Shown here piece by piece: positions 45,321-54,353 of a stretch of 64,000 bases of DNA. Every line of letters starts with the position of its first letter. The first letter of the stretch is position 1. Source of the stretch: JAGIBJ01 sp032119795 (GTDB taxonomy: Bacteria > Actinomycetota > Thermoleophilia > Solirubrobacterales > Solirubrobacteraceae); assembly GCA_032119795.1 (NCBI GenBank), contig JAUMFO010000038.1, positions 15,127 through 79,126 of the forward strand, in the 5' to 3' direction. The notes beneath the pieces are model-generated. The model was not told where the DNA came from. It searched no databases and saw only the letters and a program-made list of their open reading frames with translations. Both the position numbers and the translations under genes were made by a program.

Positions 45321-45839
45321 ATGGCCGAGACGGACCACCTCACACAGATTGTTTCGACGTCGACCGCTCGCGAACTCGATCTGTTTGGTCTGGGCGCTCA
45401 GATCGTTCACGTCCACGGAGCGGACTGGCAGCAGATTCGCGAGGGCGCAGCATCAGCCCGACTCGAACTGGCCGCCGATTTCTTGGCGAGAGCGGAGGCT
45501 TCAATTGTGGCGGCAAGTTTCCGCGACGCAGTAAGTCGGGCCTACTACGCGGCCTATCACGCGTTGCGTGCGGCCACATTCATTGCGTTCGACGGCGACG
45601 ACCATCAGCAGCATTCGGTGCTGCCGCGAAAGATCCCCGATGATCTGGATGGATTCGAGCGCTTTCGCGTGGACCTCAACAAGGCGAGACTTGCCCGGAA
45701 CCGCGCCGACTACGATGTGTGGCCAACGGCCAATGCAGACTGGCAGCGCGATGCCCAATGGGTGGTCGCGCTCGCTCAGGACGCGGTCGAGGCTGTGCGG
45801 CAGTACTTGTCCCAGGAGAACGATGAACGACAGTCTTGA
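45321..45839 (+). CDS. HEPN-domain protein (UPF0332-like)
   Basis: A 172-residue helical protein. RLELAADFLARAEASI (about 47-62), FRDAVSRAYYAAYHALRAA (about 67-85) and ARNRADYDV (about 125-133) are the marks of HEPN proteins. The last is the RNxADY form of the catalytic motif; many HEPN proteins cut RNA through it, although the usual final His is absent in this version. The ATG at 45321 leaves a 94-base gap after polX. The gene overlaps the ATPase gene by 17 bases, so they are one unit. Base composition is lower in GC than the flanks, suggesting transfer. Confidence 0.85.
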   Translation: MAETDHLTQIVSTSTARELDLFGLGAQIVHVHGADWQQIREGAASARLELAADFLARAEASIVAASFRDAVSRAYYAAYHALRAATFIAFDGDDHQQHSVLPRKIPDDLDGFERFRVDLNKARLARNRADYDVWPTANADWQRDAQWVVALAQDAVEAVRQYLSQENDERQS

Positions 45840-47469
45840 GATCGCGCAGCGCGCCCTGGCTGGCGCGGAAGTCGGGCTAGTGGCCTACTCGGAGCGTGTC
45901 TTCCCAGGTGAGCGATTCCTGATCCTGTCTGTGTCGCGAGACGACTTGACTACCGCGACGGAGATCGTTGCCGACGTCGATTTCGGGACAGACGACTCGG
46001 GTAACTCCGTCTTTGCCACGGTACGAGCAGCGAGCGACGACGAAGTGGCTCAACGTGATGACTCGGCCGTGTCAGGGGTCAACGACGGCCGAGTGGACGA
46101 GCTTGTTCGGTTGATTGCCCGGACGTCCCGTTCATCACTGGCTACTCCGAGTCTCGAGTACATCCAAGATGGTCAGACCAACCTGAACCGAGTCACTGCG
46201 GAGCGCCACAATCTGGTGTTCGGGCGACGCGGAGCTGGCAAGACCGCTCTCTTGGTCGAAGCCCATCGTCAAGTTGAGTCGGAGGGTTCGATCACCGTCT
46301 GGATGAACGCTCAGACGTATCGACTGATGACGCGCCAGGAGCTGCTGCTAGGCGTTGCAGCCAAGTTGGCGGAGAGACTTGAGGTCGCCCTGACCGAGGC
46401 TGGAGTCGGCCGGTCGAGCAATCTGTACCGCCAGCTATCCGACATTGCAGGCATCGATCGGCCCCCTACAGATGTTGAAGGTCATCTGCGGCGTTTGCCG
46501 GTTGCCATTCAAGAGGCGGTCACAAAGGTCTCTCAGCTTACCGGCCGTAAGGTCTATTTCTTCCTTGACGACCTCTACCTGCTGCCCTTGCAGGAGCAAC
46601 CAGACATCCTTGATTTCTTGCACGCGTGCGTCCGAGACACGTCGGCTTGGCTCAAGATCGCGACCGTGAAGCACCTCAGTCGATGGTGGGATTCCGCTCG
46701 CCAAACGGGCCTAGAAATCGTCAACGACGTCGAAAGCGTTGAACTCGATTTTACGCTCAGCGACCCTCAACGCGCCACCCATTTCCTGACCGAGCTAGTC
46801 GGAAGCTATGCACGGCGAGCAGGGATCGCTTCTCTGAATCGCGTATTCCATCGGCGGGCACTAGATCGACTTGTTCTGGCCTCTGGGGCGGTCCCGCGGG
46901 ACTATCTACAGCTAGCCGCCCGCGCGATCGATTTGGCACGCCGCCGAGAGAATGCCCGTGTCGTCGGGATTGAGGATGTGAACCAGGCGGCGGGCCAAGC
47001 GTCTTCCGATAAGCGGCGTGAACTCGAAGAGGACCTCGCGGCCGACGTCGGATCATCCGGAATCACCCTGAGCGCATTGAAGGCCGTCAGCGAGTTCTGC
47101 CTTGGTCGAAGCGGACACGAACCTTGGACCTACTTCAAAGTTGAATTCAGGGACAAGGAATCTCGCCAGCACGAGTACTCACTATTGACGCGCCTACTCG
47201 AGGTACGGATGGTGCATCTTCTTGACCACTCGGTTTCGGGAAGCGAGGCGGGTAAACGCTACGAGGTCTACATGCTCGATCTCAGCGAGTACTCCGGGTA
47301 CAGACTTCGGCGCGGGGTGCATGTTCTGAACTTCGAGAACGGGAGCCTGACTGCCCAGATGACCGGTGATCCGTCGACACGACGGAAGGGCGAGGCCGCT
47401 CGAGATACGATCGGCATCTTTCGAAAGGCGCCGACTCTGCCACTTGAAGTCCTGAGCGCCGACGCCTAA
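45823..47469 (+). CDS. P-loop ATPase paired with HEPN protein
   Basis: A 548-residue protein. Residues 1-110 form a separate beta-rich domain that I do not recognise. Then come Walker A GRRGAGKT (134-141), Walker B VYFFLDD (244-250), and a sensor-2-like ASGAVPRDYLQLA (353-365), as in ORC/Cdc6-type AAA+ ATPases. Residues 411-490 look like a winged helix. AGGAG lies 6 bases before the ATG, inside the HEPN gene. Hand counts of three 60-base lines give 31, 34 and 33 G+C, against 40 and 39 in flanking genes. Likely a sensor or regulator of the HEPN effector; function unproven. Confidence 0.85.
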   Translation: MNDSLEIAQRALAGAEVGLVAYSERVFPGERFLILSVSRDDLTTATEIVADVDFGTDDSGNSVFATVRAASDDEVAQRDDSAVSGVNDGRVDELVRLIARTSRSSLATPSLEYIQDGQTNLNRVTAERHNLVFGRRGAGKTALLVEAHRQVESEGSITVWMNAQTYRLMTRQELLLGVAAKLAERLEVALTEAGVGRSSNLYRQLSDIAGIDRPPTDVEGHLRRLPVAIQEAVTKVSQLTGRKVYFFLDDLYLLPLQEQPDILDFLHACVRDTSAWLKIATVKHLSRWWDSARQTGLEIVNDVESVELDFTLSDPQRATHFLTELVGSYARRAGIASLNRVFHRRALDRLVLASGAVPRDYLQLAARAIDLARRRENARVVGIEDVNQAAGQASSDKRRELEEDLAADVGSSGITLSALKAVSEFCLGRSGHEPWTYFKVEFRDKESRQHEYSLLTRLLEVRMVHLLDHSVSGSEAGKRYEVYMLDLSEYSGYRLRRGVHVLNFENGSLTAQMTGDPSTRRKGEAARDTIGIFRKAPTLPLEVLSADA

Positions 47470-47488
47470 CGCGCGGCTCGATAGTTAG

Positions 47489-48292
47489 CTACTGCGGTTT
47501 ACGCTTGGCGTCACCGTCGAGAGTGGCGTTGCCATCGGACTTTGCAATCCCCTCCGCGGTGGCCGTGCGTGGCACCGTTGCGGCGATCCACGCTTGGTGC
47601 GCGGCCACGCCGAGGAGCACCAAGAGCGCGGCGCCGAGGGCCAGCATCGCGCTGATCTGCACGAGCAGCGCGCCGACGGCGGCGCCGACCACCATGGCGG
47701 CGATGGCCGTGAGGCGCACGCCCTCGCGGCGCCGCTCGCCGCCCCCGAACCACGAATCGGAGGCGACGTCCGTCACCGTTGAGGTGAGCACGGTCGTGGG
47801 GACGTCCGTGAACCCCAGTCGGCGCACGGTGGCGTTGCGCAGGCCCATCGCGAGCGCGAGCGTGGCGATCGCGAGGTAGCGGCGCGGCTCGTCTGGCGTG
47901 TCGAGTCCCATCTCCAGGCCGATGAGCAGCAGGCCCGTCACGGTGAGGAGGGCGATCTCGATCGCGGTGATCCGCCGAAACCAGATAAACGGCACGTGGT
48001 GCCACGTGCGCGCGAGGCGACCGGCAACGGCGCCGCCAGCGGCAAACATCACGAGTGCGAGCAGCGTGCGGCTGATCGAGAAGTCATATTCGCCGGCGAC
48101 GCCGAAGCCGAGCAGCACGGCGTTGCCCGTCATGTTGGCGGTGAAGACGCCGCCGATCCCCAGGTACGAGACGGCGTCGACGATGCCCGTCGCGAAGGTC
48201 ATGGCCAGGAGCGATGGCAGCAGGAGCTTGCGACGCTCGGACGCGCGGATCCGCTCCCAGGCGGCCTCGGGATCCGGGGGCGGCGCGAGCAT
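47489..48292 (-). CDS. DUF1275 (YoaK-like) membrane protein
   Basis: A 267-residue membrane protein with about six helices. FATGIVDAVSYLGIGGVFTANMTGN (about 33-57) and the later GLRNATVRRLG with VLTSTVTD (about 150-173) are the two repeated signatures of DUF1275. The function of the family is unknown. Its ATG overlaps the thioesterase stop by 4 bases. It converges with the HEPN/ATPase unit 19 bases away. Confidence 0.88.
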   Translation of the reverse strand: MLAPPPDPEAAWERIRASERRKLLLPSLLAMTFATGIVDAVSYLGIGGVFTANMTGNAVLLGFGVAGEYDFSISRTLLALVMFAAGGAVAGRLARTWHHVPFIWFRRITAIEIALLTVTGLLLIGLEMGLDTPDEPRRYLAIATLALAMGLRNATVRRLGFTDVPTTVLTSTVTDVASDSWFGGGERRREGVRLTAIAAMVVGAAVGALLVQISAMLALGAALLVLLGVAAHQAWIAATVPRTATAEGIAKSDGNATLDGDAKRKPQ

Positions 48293-49077
48293 CAGGCGTC
48301 AGCCGGGCGCACGAGCAGCGTTTGCGCGCTGCGGCCGCAGGCTCCGTCGGCGTCACCGACGGCGGCCGACGCGAGCCCGGCTCCGCCCTCCGCGATCCGG
48401 GTGACGGCGTCGAGCAAGATCCACTCGCCGCGCGGTTCCCGGCTCACGTGCACGGTGAGATCGGTGTTGATGAACAGCCACTCGTCCCACGCCAGGTTGG
48501 CGCTGATGCCGCTGCAGGAATCGACGACGCACATCAGTCGTTGCAGGCCCGTCATCGGCTCGCCCTCGATCAGTGGGAGGCGCGGCCGGGCCCAGACCGT
48601 GGCCGGCCCCGGCTCCCGCCAGTCGCCGGCGGCGGCACGCCATTCGACCGACTTCAGGTAGCCGGTGTGCGCGATCGCCGGTGGCGCGAGCGATTCGGAG
48701 TCGGGGAGCGGGGGAGGCGTCGGCTCGGCTGGCCCTGCCGTGATGGGAGATGCGGCGACCTGCCAGGCCGTGGCCCGTAGGACCGTCTTGTGGCCCGCGA
48801 CGAGTTCGGCGCTGAGCAGTTGCACGCTGCGTCCGGGGCGCTCGACGGTGGCACGCACCTCGAGTTCGCCGACCGGCACCGGGCTGAGGAAGTCGACGGA
48901 GATCCGCGAGATCAGGGATCCCTCCCGCGGATCGAGCTGCTGCAGCGCGCGCGTGAGCAGTGCGCACGGTGGGCCGCCGTGCTGGGCCAGCGGCGACCAG
49001 GGTCCCTCGGTGTGGGTGGTCGCGCGGTAGCGGCCGTCGCCGAGAGATTCGAAGTACGCGTCGGCCGGAGTGCTCAC
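48292..49077 (-). CDS. acyl-CoA thioesterase-like protein (double hot-dog)
   Basis: A 261-residue protein with two hot-dog halves. QHGGPPCALLTRALQQLDP (about 32-50) and the ISVDFLSPVPVGELEVRATVERPGRS stretch belong to the first half; the second half has SCSGISANLAWDEWLFINTDLTVHVSREP (about 186-214). This matches TesB-like thioesterases that hydrolyse acyl-CoA. The start is a GTG at 49077, where homology begins. Co-translated with the DUF1275 gene. Confidence 0.82.
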   Translation of the reverse strand: MSTPADAYFESLGDGRYRATTHTEGPWSPLAQHGGPPCALLTRALQQLDPREGSLISRISVDFLSPVPVGELEVRATVERPGRSVQLLSAELVAGHKTVLRATAWQVAASPITAGPAEPTPPPLPDSESLAPPAIAHTGYLKSVEWRAAAGDWREPGPATVWARPRLPLIEGEPMTGLQRLMCVVDSCSGISANLAWDEWLFINTDLTVHVSREPRGEWILLDAVTRIAEGGAGLASAAVGDADGACGRSAQTLLVRPADA

Positions 49078-49115
49078 CCCGGCCAAGCTAACGCGGCGCG
49101 GGGCGGCGGCCGCGT

Positions 49116-49907
49116 CTACTCGATCGAGCCGACGGGCAGGATCGTCAGGTGCGCGCGGGTCACCGTAGCGGCGAAGGTCGCGTCGTCCTTGCATTCAAGG
49201 GCGATCGAGTCGTTGGCAACGACCGTGACAGCGGCGGTGTACGAGGCGGTAGCGGGCAAGCTGCCGCCTGCGAAATACGTCTCGCTTGAATCCAGGACGG
49301 TGCGCGGCCCGGCGCCAACACGGACGAGTTCGCAGGTGACGGTGTTGTTGCCTGCCAGGGACTCGAACGCGGCTTTTCCGTTGACGACATAGCTCCCCGC
49401 ATCGGGAAGAATCTTGGTGACGCGAGCGACGAACGAGGTTCCGAGCGGGTCGGCGATGTCGGCCACGCCGTTGCCGTCAGCGACGGCGTACGCCTTGGAG
49501 CTGCCTGATGGGCCCTGCGGTCCGACCGGGCCCTGTGAGCCGGTGTCGCCCTTGTCGCCCTTCGCGCCAGCTGGCCCGGTCGCACCGGCGGGGCCGGTTG
49601 CGCCAGTCGCACCCGTGGCGCCGGTGGCTCCGGCGGGGCCCGTCGGGCCGGCCGGGCCGGTGTCGCCCTTGGCGCCGGCAGCTCCGGCAGCGCCGGCGGC
49701 CGTCGCGGCGGTCGAAGCCGTCTTGGCGAGTTTGAGGGCCGTCGTGGCGTTCTTGTCGGCTTTCTTGGCGAGTTTGGTGACCTTCGCGATCTGGGTCGTC
49801 ACGGGAGTGGCACCAAAGGCGGGTGGAACGACGAGCGCGAGCACGACGACGCCTGTGCAGGCGGTCAGTCGCTGCCGTCGGGCGGTCGAAAAGGCAAAGC
49901 GCAGCAT
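49116..49907 (-). CDS. secreted collagen-like repeat protein
   Basis: A 263-residue secreted protein: signal peptide (about 1-32), a short Lys/Ala-rich helix (about 38-70), about 20 Gly-X-Y triplets (about 71-136, many GAT and GPA with some GDKGDT), and a C-terminal beta-rich domain (about 137-263). Such collagen-like stalks with a globular head occur on many actinobacterial surfaces. The head domain has two cysteines. No anchoring motif is seen, so it may be released. Confidence 0.88.
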   Translation of the reverse strand: MLRFAFSTARRQRLTACTGVVVLALVVPPAFGATPVTTQIAKVTKLAKKADKNATTALKLAKTASTAATAAGAAGAAGAKGDTGPAGPTGPAGATGATGATGATGPAGATGPAGAKGDKGDTGSQGPVGPQGPSGSSKAYAVADGNGVADIADPLGTSFVARVTKILPDAGSYVVNGKAAFESLAGNNTVTCELVRVGAGPRTVLDSSETYFAGGSLPATASYTAAVTVVANDSIALECKDDATFAATVTRAHLTILPVGSIE

Positions 49908-50210
49908 TTCCTCTTCCGTCGGTCGCGCAGCTGGTCAATAGAGCGGATCTCGGTCTGAATTCTGGCTGCCATCGGTGAGACGTCCAACCTGCCTCCCGTT
50001 CCGGGGGACGCCTGGCGCGCGGCCGCTCAACACACCAACTCTGCGGCTTTCCCGCAGGCGCACGGGCCAATGACACACCCGCGTGGTCGCGCTAGCCGGT
50101 ATCCTCGCCCGATTCGCTGGTCCGTGCACGCTCTCGTGCACGCCCCGGCTGGCCCCGCCGTCCCGCAGGGCCAACTCCGATCAACAGCTGATTCGAAGAA
50201 GGCCCCAGAA
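49908..50210 (+). promoter_or_regulatory. leader region of the PEP carboxykinase gene
   Basis: The 303-base gap between the divergent collagen-like and pckG genes holds no gene that I can support. A possible -10 (TATCCT near 50100) is followed by an 8-base hairpin CGTGCACG/CGTGCACG (50123-50130 / 50135-50142) about 70 bases before the start, which may be a leader structure. Confidence 0.4.
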
Positions 50211-52010
50211 GTGCCCAACACCTTCGCCGCCCCGACTGCCAATGCCAAACTCACTGCGTGGGTTGATGAGATCGCCGAGCTCACGACGCCGAGCGATGTC
50301 GTGTGGTGCGACGGCTCTGCGGAGGAGTACGACCGCTTCTGCCAGGAGCTCGTCGACGCCGGCGTCTTTAAGCGTCTCTCCGAGGCCAAGCGCCCCAACA
50401 GCTACCTCGCTTGGTCTGATCCAAGCGACGTTGCCCGCGTCGAGGACCGAACGTTCATCTGCTCGGAGCAGGAGATCGACGCGGGGCCGACCAACAACTG
50501 GCGCGCTCCCGACGAGATGCGCGCCGAGCTCAAGGACGTCTTTACGGGCGCGATGAAGGGCCGCACGATGTACGTCGTGCCCTTCTCGATGGGGCCGGTT
50601 GGCTCCCCGTCGTCGAAGATCGGCGTGCAGGTCACCGACTCGCTCTACGCCGTGGTCTCCATGCGGATCATGACCCGCATGGGCACCAAGGCCCTGGAGG
50701 CTCTGGGCACCGGCGAGTTCGTGCCGTGCGTGCACTCGATCGGCGCGCCGCTCGAAGAGGGCCAGGCCGATGTCACGTGGCCGACGAACGTCGACACGAA
50801 GTACATCGTCCACTACCCCGAGACCCGCGAGATCTGGTCGTACGGCTCCGGCTACGGCGGCAACGCGCTCCTCGGCAAGAAGTGCCTGGCTCTGCGTATC
50901 GCGTCGGTCTTGGCGCGTGATGAGGGCTGGCTCGCCGAGCACATGCTCATCCTCAAGCTCACCTCGCCCGCCGGCGACGTGAAGTACGTCACGGGCGCGT
51001 TCCCGTCGGCGTGCGGCAAGACGAACCTCGCAATGCTCGTCCCGACCCTCGAGGGCTGGACCGTCGAGACCGTCGGCGACGACATCGCCTGGCTGAAGTT
51101 CGGCGAGGACGGGCAGCTCTACGCGATCAACCCCGAGGCTGGCTTCTTCGGCGTCGCACCGGGCACCGGCGCAGACACGAACCCGAACGCGATCGCGTCG
51201 ATCGAGAAGAACACCATCTTCACGAACACCGCGCTGACGGACGACGGCGACATCTGGTGGGAGGGCCTCACCAAGGAGAAGCCTGCACACCTCATCGACT
51301 GGCACGGCAACGACTGGACGCCGGAGGCCGATCACCCGGCCGCCCACCCGAACTCGCGCTTCACCGTCCCGGCCGATCAGGCTCCGTGCCTGGCCGCAGA
51401 GTGGGAGGACCCGGCCGGCGTGCCGATCAGCGCCTTCCTCTTCGGTGGCCGCCGCGCGAGCGTCGTGCCGCTGGTGCGCGAGTCGTTCGACTGGGACCAC
51501 GGCGTGTTCCTCGGCGCGACGATGAGCTCGGAGCAGACGGCGGCCGCGTTCGGCACCGTCGGCCAGCTCCGCTTCGACCCGTTCGCGCAGCTGCCGTTCG
51601 CGGGCTACAACATGGGCGACTTCATGGCCCACTGGCTCAAGATCGGCGCCACCGAAGGCGCCAAGCTCCCGAAGATCTTCTACGTCAACTGGTTCCGCAA
51701 GGACGACCACGGCAAGTTCATCTGGCCGGGCTTCGGAGACAACAGCCGCGTGCTGGAATGGGTCTTCAACCGGGTCGACGGCAAGGCCGACGCCGTGGAG
51801 ACTCCGATCGGGTTCGTGCCGACGAAGGAGTCGCTGAACATCGAGGGCCTCGACCTCTCGGACGCCGATCTCGAGCTGCTGCTTACCGTCGATCCGGAGG
51901 CCGTCAAGGCTGAGCTGCCGCAGGTTGAGGCGCACCTCGCGCAGTTCGGTGAGCGCCTGCCGGCCGGCATCACCGCTCAGCTGGAGAAGCTCAAAGCCAG
52001 CCTCGGCTAA
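50211..52010 (+). CDS. pckG: phosphoenolpyruvate carboxykinase (GTP)
   Basis: A 599-residue GTP-dependent PEP carboxykinase, the expected length. It converts oxaloacetate and GTP into PEP, carbon dioxide and GDP, feeding gluconeogenesis. Visible are the P-loop GAFPSACGKTNLAML (about 262-276), the metal and substrate region VETVGDDIAWLKF near 284, the FGGRR motif near 409 and WFRKDDHGKFIWPGFGDNSR near 492. The GTG at 50211 is chosen because homology starts a few residues later and GAAGAAGG lies upstream. Confidence 0.95.
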   Translation: MPNTFAAPTANAKLTAWVDEIAELTTPSDVVWCDGSAEEYDRFCQELVDAGVFKRLSEAKRPNSYLAWSDPSDVARVEDRTFICSEQEIDAGPTNNWRAPDEMRAELKDVFTGAMKGRTMYVVPFSMGPVGSPSSKIGVQVTDSLYAVVSMRIMTRMGTKALEALGTGEFVPCVHSIGAPLEEGQADVTWPTNVDTKYIVHYPETREIWSYGSGYGGNALLGKKCLALRIASVLARDEGWLAEHMLILKLTSPAGDVKYVTGAFPSACGKTNLAMLVPTLEGWTVETVGDDIAWLKFGEDGQLYAINPEAGFFGVAPGTGADTNPNAIASIEKNTIFTNTALTDDGDIWWEGLTKEKPAHLIDWHGNDWTPEADHPAAHPNSRFTVPADQAPCLAAEWEDPAGVPISAFLFGGRRASVVPLVRESFDWDHGVFLGATMSSEQTAAAFGTVGQLRFDPFAQLPFAGYNMGDFMAHWLKIGATEGAKLPKIFYVNWFRKDDHGKFIWPGFGDNSRVLEWVFNRVDGKADAVETPIGFVPTKESLNIEGLDLSDADLELLLTVDPEAVKAELPQVEAHLAQFGERLPAGITAQLEKLKASLG

Positions 52011-52290
52011 CACTTGTGGAGCTGGCGCCCGCCCATGCGGCGGGCACCGTAACTTCATGATCCTTGGGGGTCGGCGTGCCTTTGCCTGGTGCCGCCGGCC
52101 CCCGAGTCTGTTCTGGGACGGACTCGTCTCGACGCAGCCCCAGTGAGGTTGGCTGATTGGGCCTCTAGGGTTTCGTGTGGTCGCGCGTCGGCGAACGTCC
52201 ACCTTTGGCACGTAGGCACTGAAGTTCGGGGCATCGGGCGCCGATGATTTGGCTCAGCAGCCTCCTCCCCCCGGAACAAGGATCCCCCTC
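52011..52290 (+). terminator. pckG 3' region with hairpin
   Basis: GCCCGCC/GGCGGGC (52027-52045) forms a 7-base hairpin 17 bases after the pckG stop. The rest of the 280-base gap shows no gene; the promoter of the following secreted-protein gene is expected in its last part. Confidence 0.55.
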
Positions 52291-53352
52291 GTGCTGAAAA
52301 CTTTCGCCGCCGCCTGCACCTTGGCGGCGTGCGCGCTCGCGCCGTCTCCCGCACTCGCCGCCGAGACGCTGAAGCTCGACCTTGCCAACCCGGCCAACGC
52401 GACGGCGGGGGCCGCCGCCGTCGCCAGCTCCCCACTCACCGCCGGCCAGGTGTACGTGGTGACGGTCTCCGGCACCGGCTCGCTGTGGAGTCCGGTGGAG
52501 ACGCCTGCCCCGGTGACGTGCGGTGCGCCGGAGTCCGCGCCGATCGTCGAACCGACCCCCGGCAAGCCCGCCGCGGTACCGACCGTCGACGCGGCCCTGA
52601 TCTTCGCCGCCCCCGTGGGCGTGTCGCTGTGGGACACCCTGGCGTGCTCCGGCCCGAACCCCGCCGTCCCGCCCGCGCCGTCCGGGCTGAAGATGGGCGT
52701 CGGCGGAGCGCTCGCACCGGCCGTGCCGATCGGCGGCGTCCCGGCGGCGGTCAACCCATCGCACACCTACGCCTACTCCGTGCAGGGCACCGGTGCGCCG
52801 CTGGAGTTCCAGCTGTTCGACGTGCGCCCCGACGACAACTCGGGGATCCTCACCATCGTCATCCGCAGCCAAGCGGAGTGCGACAGCGGGGCGTGCCTCA
52901 CCGGCCTCATCCCTCCGCAGGTGATGCTGCCTGCGACCGGCACGCCAGGGAGCTCGACGCCGACCGCCGCAGCTCCACCGGCCACCACGACCTCAGCACC
53001 TCAGTCGGCCACCGTCGCAGATCCCAATGCCTGCCTGGCCTCCAACGTGCTCTCGGTGCGGCTGACGGCCAAGAAGGGGCAGATCTACACCAAGGCCGTC
53101 TACTGGATCAACGGCAAGAAGAAGGCCAAGGTCACGGGCAAGAAGCTCTACGTTGCCCGGCGCGCGACGACATCGTCGCGGTCCAAGCGGCAGCTGCGCG
53201 TGCAGAAGTTCCGCGTCCTGCCGACCGGCGTCGTGGTCCTCAAAGTGATGGTCAAGACCAAGCGCGGCAAGGTGCTGCGGACCAAGAAGGTCTACTACCG
53301 CTGCACGCCGCCGAACAAGCGCGCGAAGGCCGTCTCCTTCTCCTCGAAGTGA
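52291..53352 (+). CDS. secreted protein of unknown function
   Basis: A 353-residue protein with a signal peptide (about 1-25, ending ALAAE). Residues 25-210 are beta-rich with four to six cysteines. A Pro/Thr/Ala linker (about 215-245) leads to a very basic C-terminal domain of about 100 residues (many Lys and Arg), which may bind anionic wall polymers. No known domain is recognised. The start is a GTG at 52291, since the signal peptide begins there. Confidence 0.7.
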   Translation: MLKTFAAACTLAACALAPSPALAAETLKLDLANPANATAGAAAVASSPLTAGQVYVVTVSGTGSLWSPVETPAPVTCGAPESAPIVEPTPGKPAAVPTVDAALIFAAPVGVSLWDTLACSGPNPAVPPAPSGLKMGVGGALAPAVPIGGVPAAVNPSHTYAYSVQGTGAPLEFQLFDVRPDDNSGILTIVIRSQAECDSGACLTGLIPPQVMLPATGTPGSSTPTAAAPPATTTSAPQSATVADPNACLASNVLSVRLTAKKGQIYTKAVYWINGKKKAKVTGKKLYVARRATTSSRSKRQLRVQKFRVLPTGVVVLKVMVKTKRGKVLRTKKVYYRCTPPNKRAKAVSFSSK

Positions 53353-53514
53353 AGGAGCGGGGCTGGCCTTTGGCTGGCCCTGATCGGCACGTGGCGCCGC
53401 GGACTTGAGCGGCCTGGGCGCGACCGCACTCTGGTCGAGGGATTACGCCGGACATCTGGCGCGGATCCATTCAACCTTCTTCCGGCTCCTCCGATGAGGG
53501 GATGGAAGTTGCGG

Positions 53515-54351
53515 ATGGTCGCAGCTGTCCGCTTTCCCCTCGATCGGCAATCCCCCGTGCCCTCCACGCCCAAGCCTCCCGCAATCTCCGTCATCATCCC
53601 GGCCCACAACGAGGCCCGGCGACTCGGCCCGACGCTCGACCGCGTCCTCGAACACCCCTGGCTCGGAGAGCAGGCCGAGATCATCGTGGTCGACGACGGC
53701 AGCACCGACCACACCTTCGCGCTCGCCAGCCAGTCGCTCGCCGGCCACCCACTGGCGAAGGTGCTTCGGTTGGAGCGCAACGCCGGCAAAGGCGCCGCGA
53801 TCCGCCACGGCGTGCAAGCGGCCACCGGGCAGAAAGTGCTCTTCATGGACGCCGACCTGGCGACGAGCCTGAGCGCCGTGGGGCCGATGATCGACCGCCT
53901 CGACGCCAGCGACATCGTCGTCGGCTCACGCTCGCTGGAGGAGTCGGTCGTGACCGGCCGCTCGCGCAGCCGGGCCGTGATGCACCGCGCCTTCAGCGGT
54001 CCGGCGCGTCAGGTGACCGGCCTCAAAGTGTCCGATCCGCAGTGCGGCTTCAAAGGCTTCCGCGCCCCCGCTGCCAAAGAGTTGTTCCAGCGCTCCCTGG
54101 TGAACGGCTACACGATCGACGTGGAACTCCTGCTGATCGCCAAGCGCCTGGGCATGAGCGTCACCGAGATCCCCGTCGAGTGGCAGGCGGTGGCCGGCAG
54201 CAAGATCCGCGCCGTACGCGACCCGCTCGCGATGGCCGCCGACGTGGCCCGCCTGCGCTACCGCAACCGCCAGCGCCTCGGTGGCACACCGCTGGTGCCA
54301 CTCGGCGAGCTGCCCGCCGGCCCGAGTCGGCCGTCGCGGACCGCCGCCTGA
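53515..54351 (+). CDS. family 2 glycosyltransferase (dolichyl/polyprenyl-phosphate type)
   Basis: A 278-residue cytoplasmic glycosyltransferase of the DPG/ALG5-like group, without membrane helices. ISVIIPAHNEARRLGPTL (about 24-41), IIVVDDGSTD near 57 and LFMDADLATS near 108 (DxD metal site) are typical. Such enzymes put a sugar on a polyprenyl phosphate, which GT-C enzymes later use outside the cell. The ATG at 53515 has GGAAG 6 bases upstream; others at 53494 (ATG) and 53557 (GTG) are possible. First gene of the surface-glycan cluster. Confidence 0.85.
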   Translation: MVAAVRFPLDRQSPVPSTPKPPAISVIIPAHNEARRLGPTLDRVLEHPWLGEQAEIIVVDDGSTDHTFALASQSLAGHPLAKVLRLERNAGKGAAIRHGVQAATGQKVLFMDADLATSLSAVGPMIDRLDASDIVVGSRSLEESVVTGRSRSRAVMHRAFSGPARQVTGLKVSDPQCGFKGFRAPAAKELFQRSLVNGYTIDVELLLIAKRLGMSVTEIPVEWQAVAGSKIRAVRDPLAMAADVARLRYRNRQRLGGTPLVPLGELPAGPSRPSRTAA

Positions 54352-54353
54352 CG

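Noticed and set aside
45321..45839. Classic HEPN-MNT toxin-antitoxin pair
   Set aside because: The partner gene encodes a P-loop ATPase, not a small nucleotidyltransferase; the deleted nucleotidyltransferase at 31387 is 14 kb away with another partner.
49557..49700. Phage tail-fibre-like gene because of the collagen repeats
   Set aside because: A signal peptide precedes the repeats and no phage genes are nearby; a surface protein is more likely.
50181..52211. A 676-codon open frame on the minus strand opposite pckG, and a similar 516-codon one opposite glnA (1955-3505)
   Set aside because: High GC keeps antisense frames open. The proteins are low-complexity in Arg, Val and Gly and show no family features, while the plus-strand genes are unmistakable.
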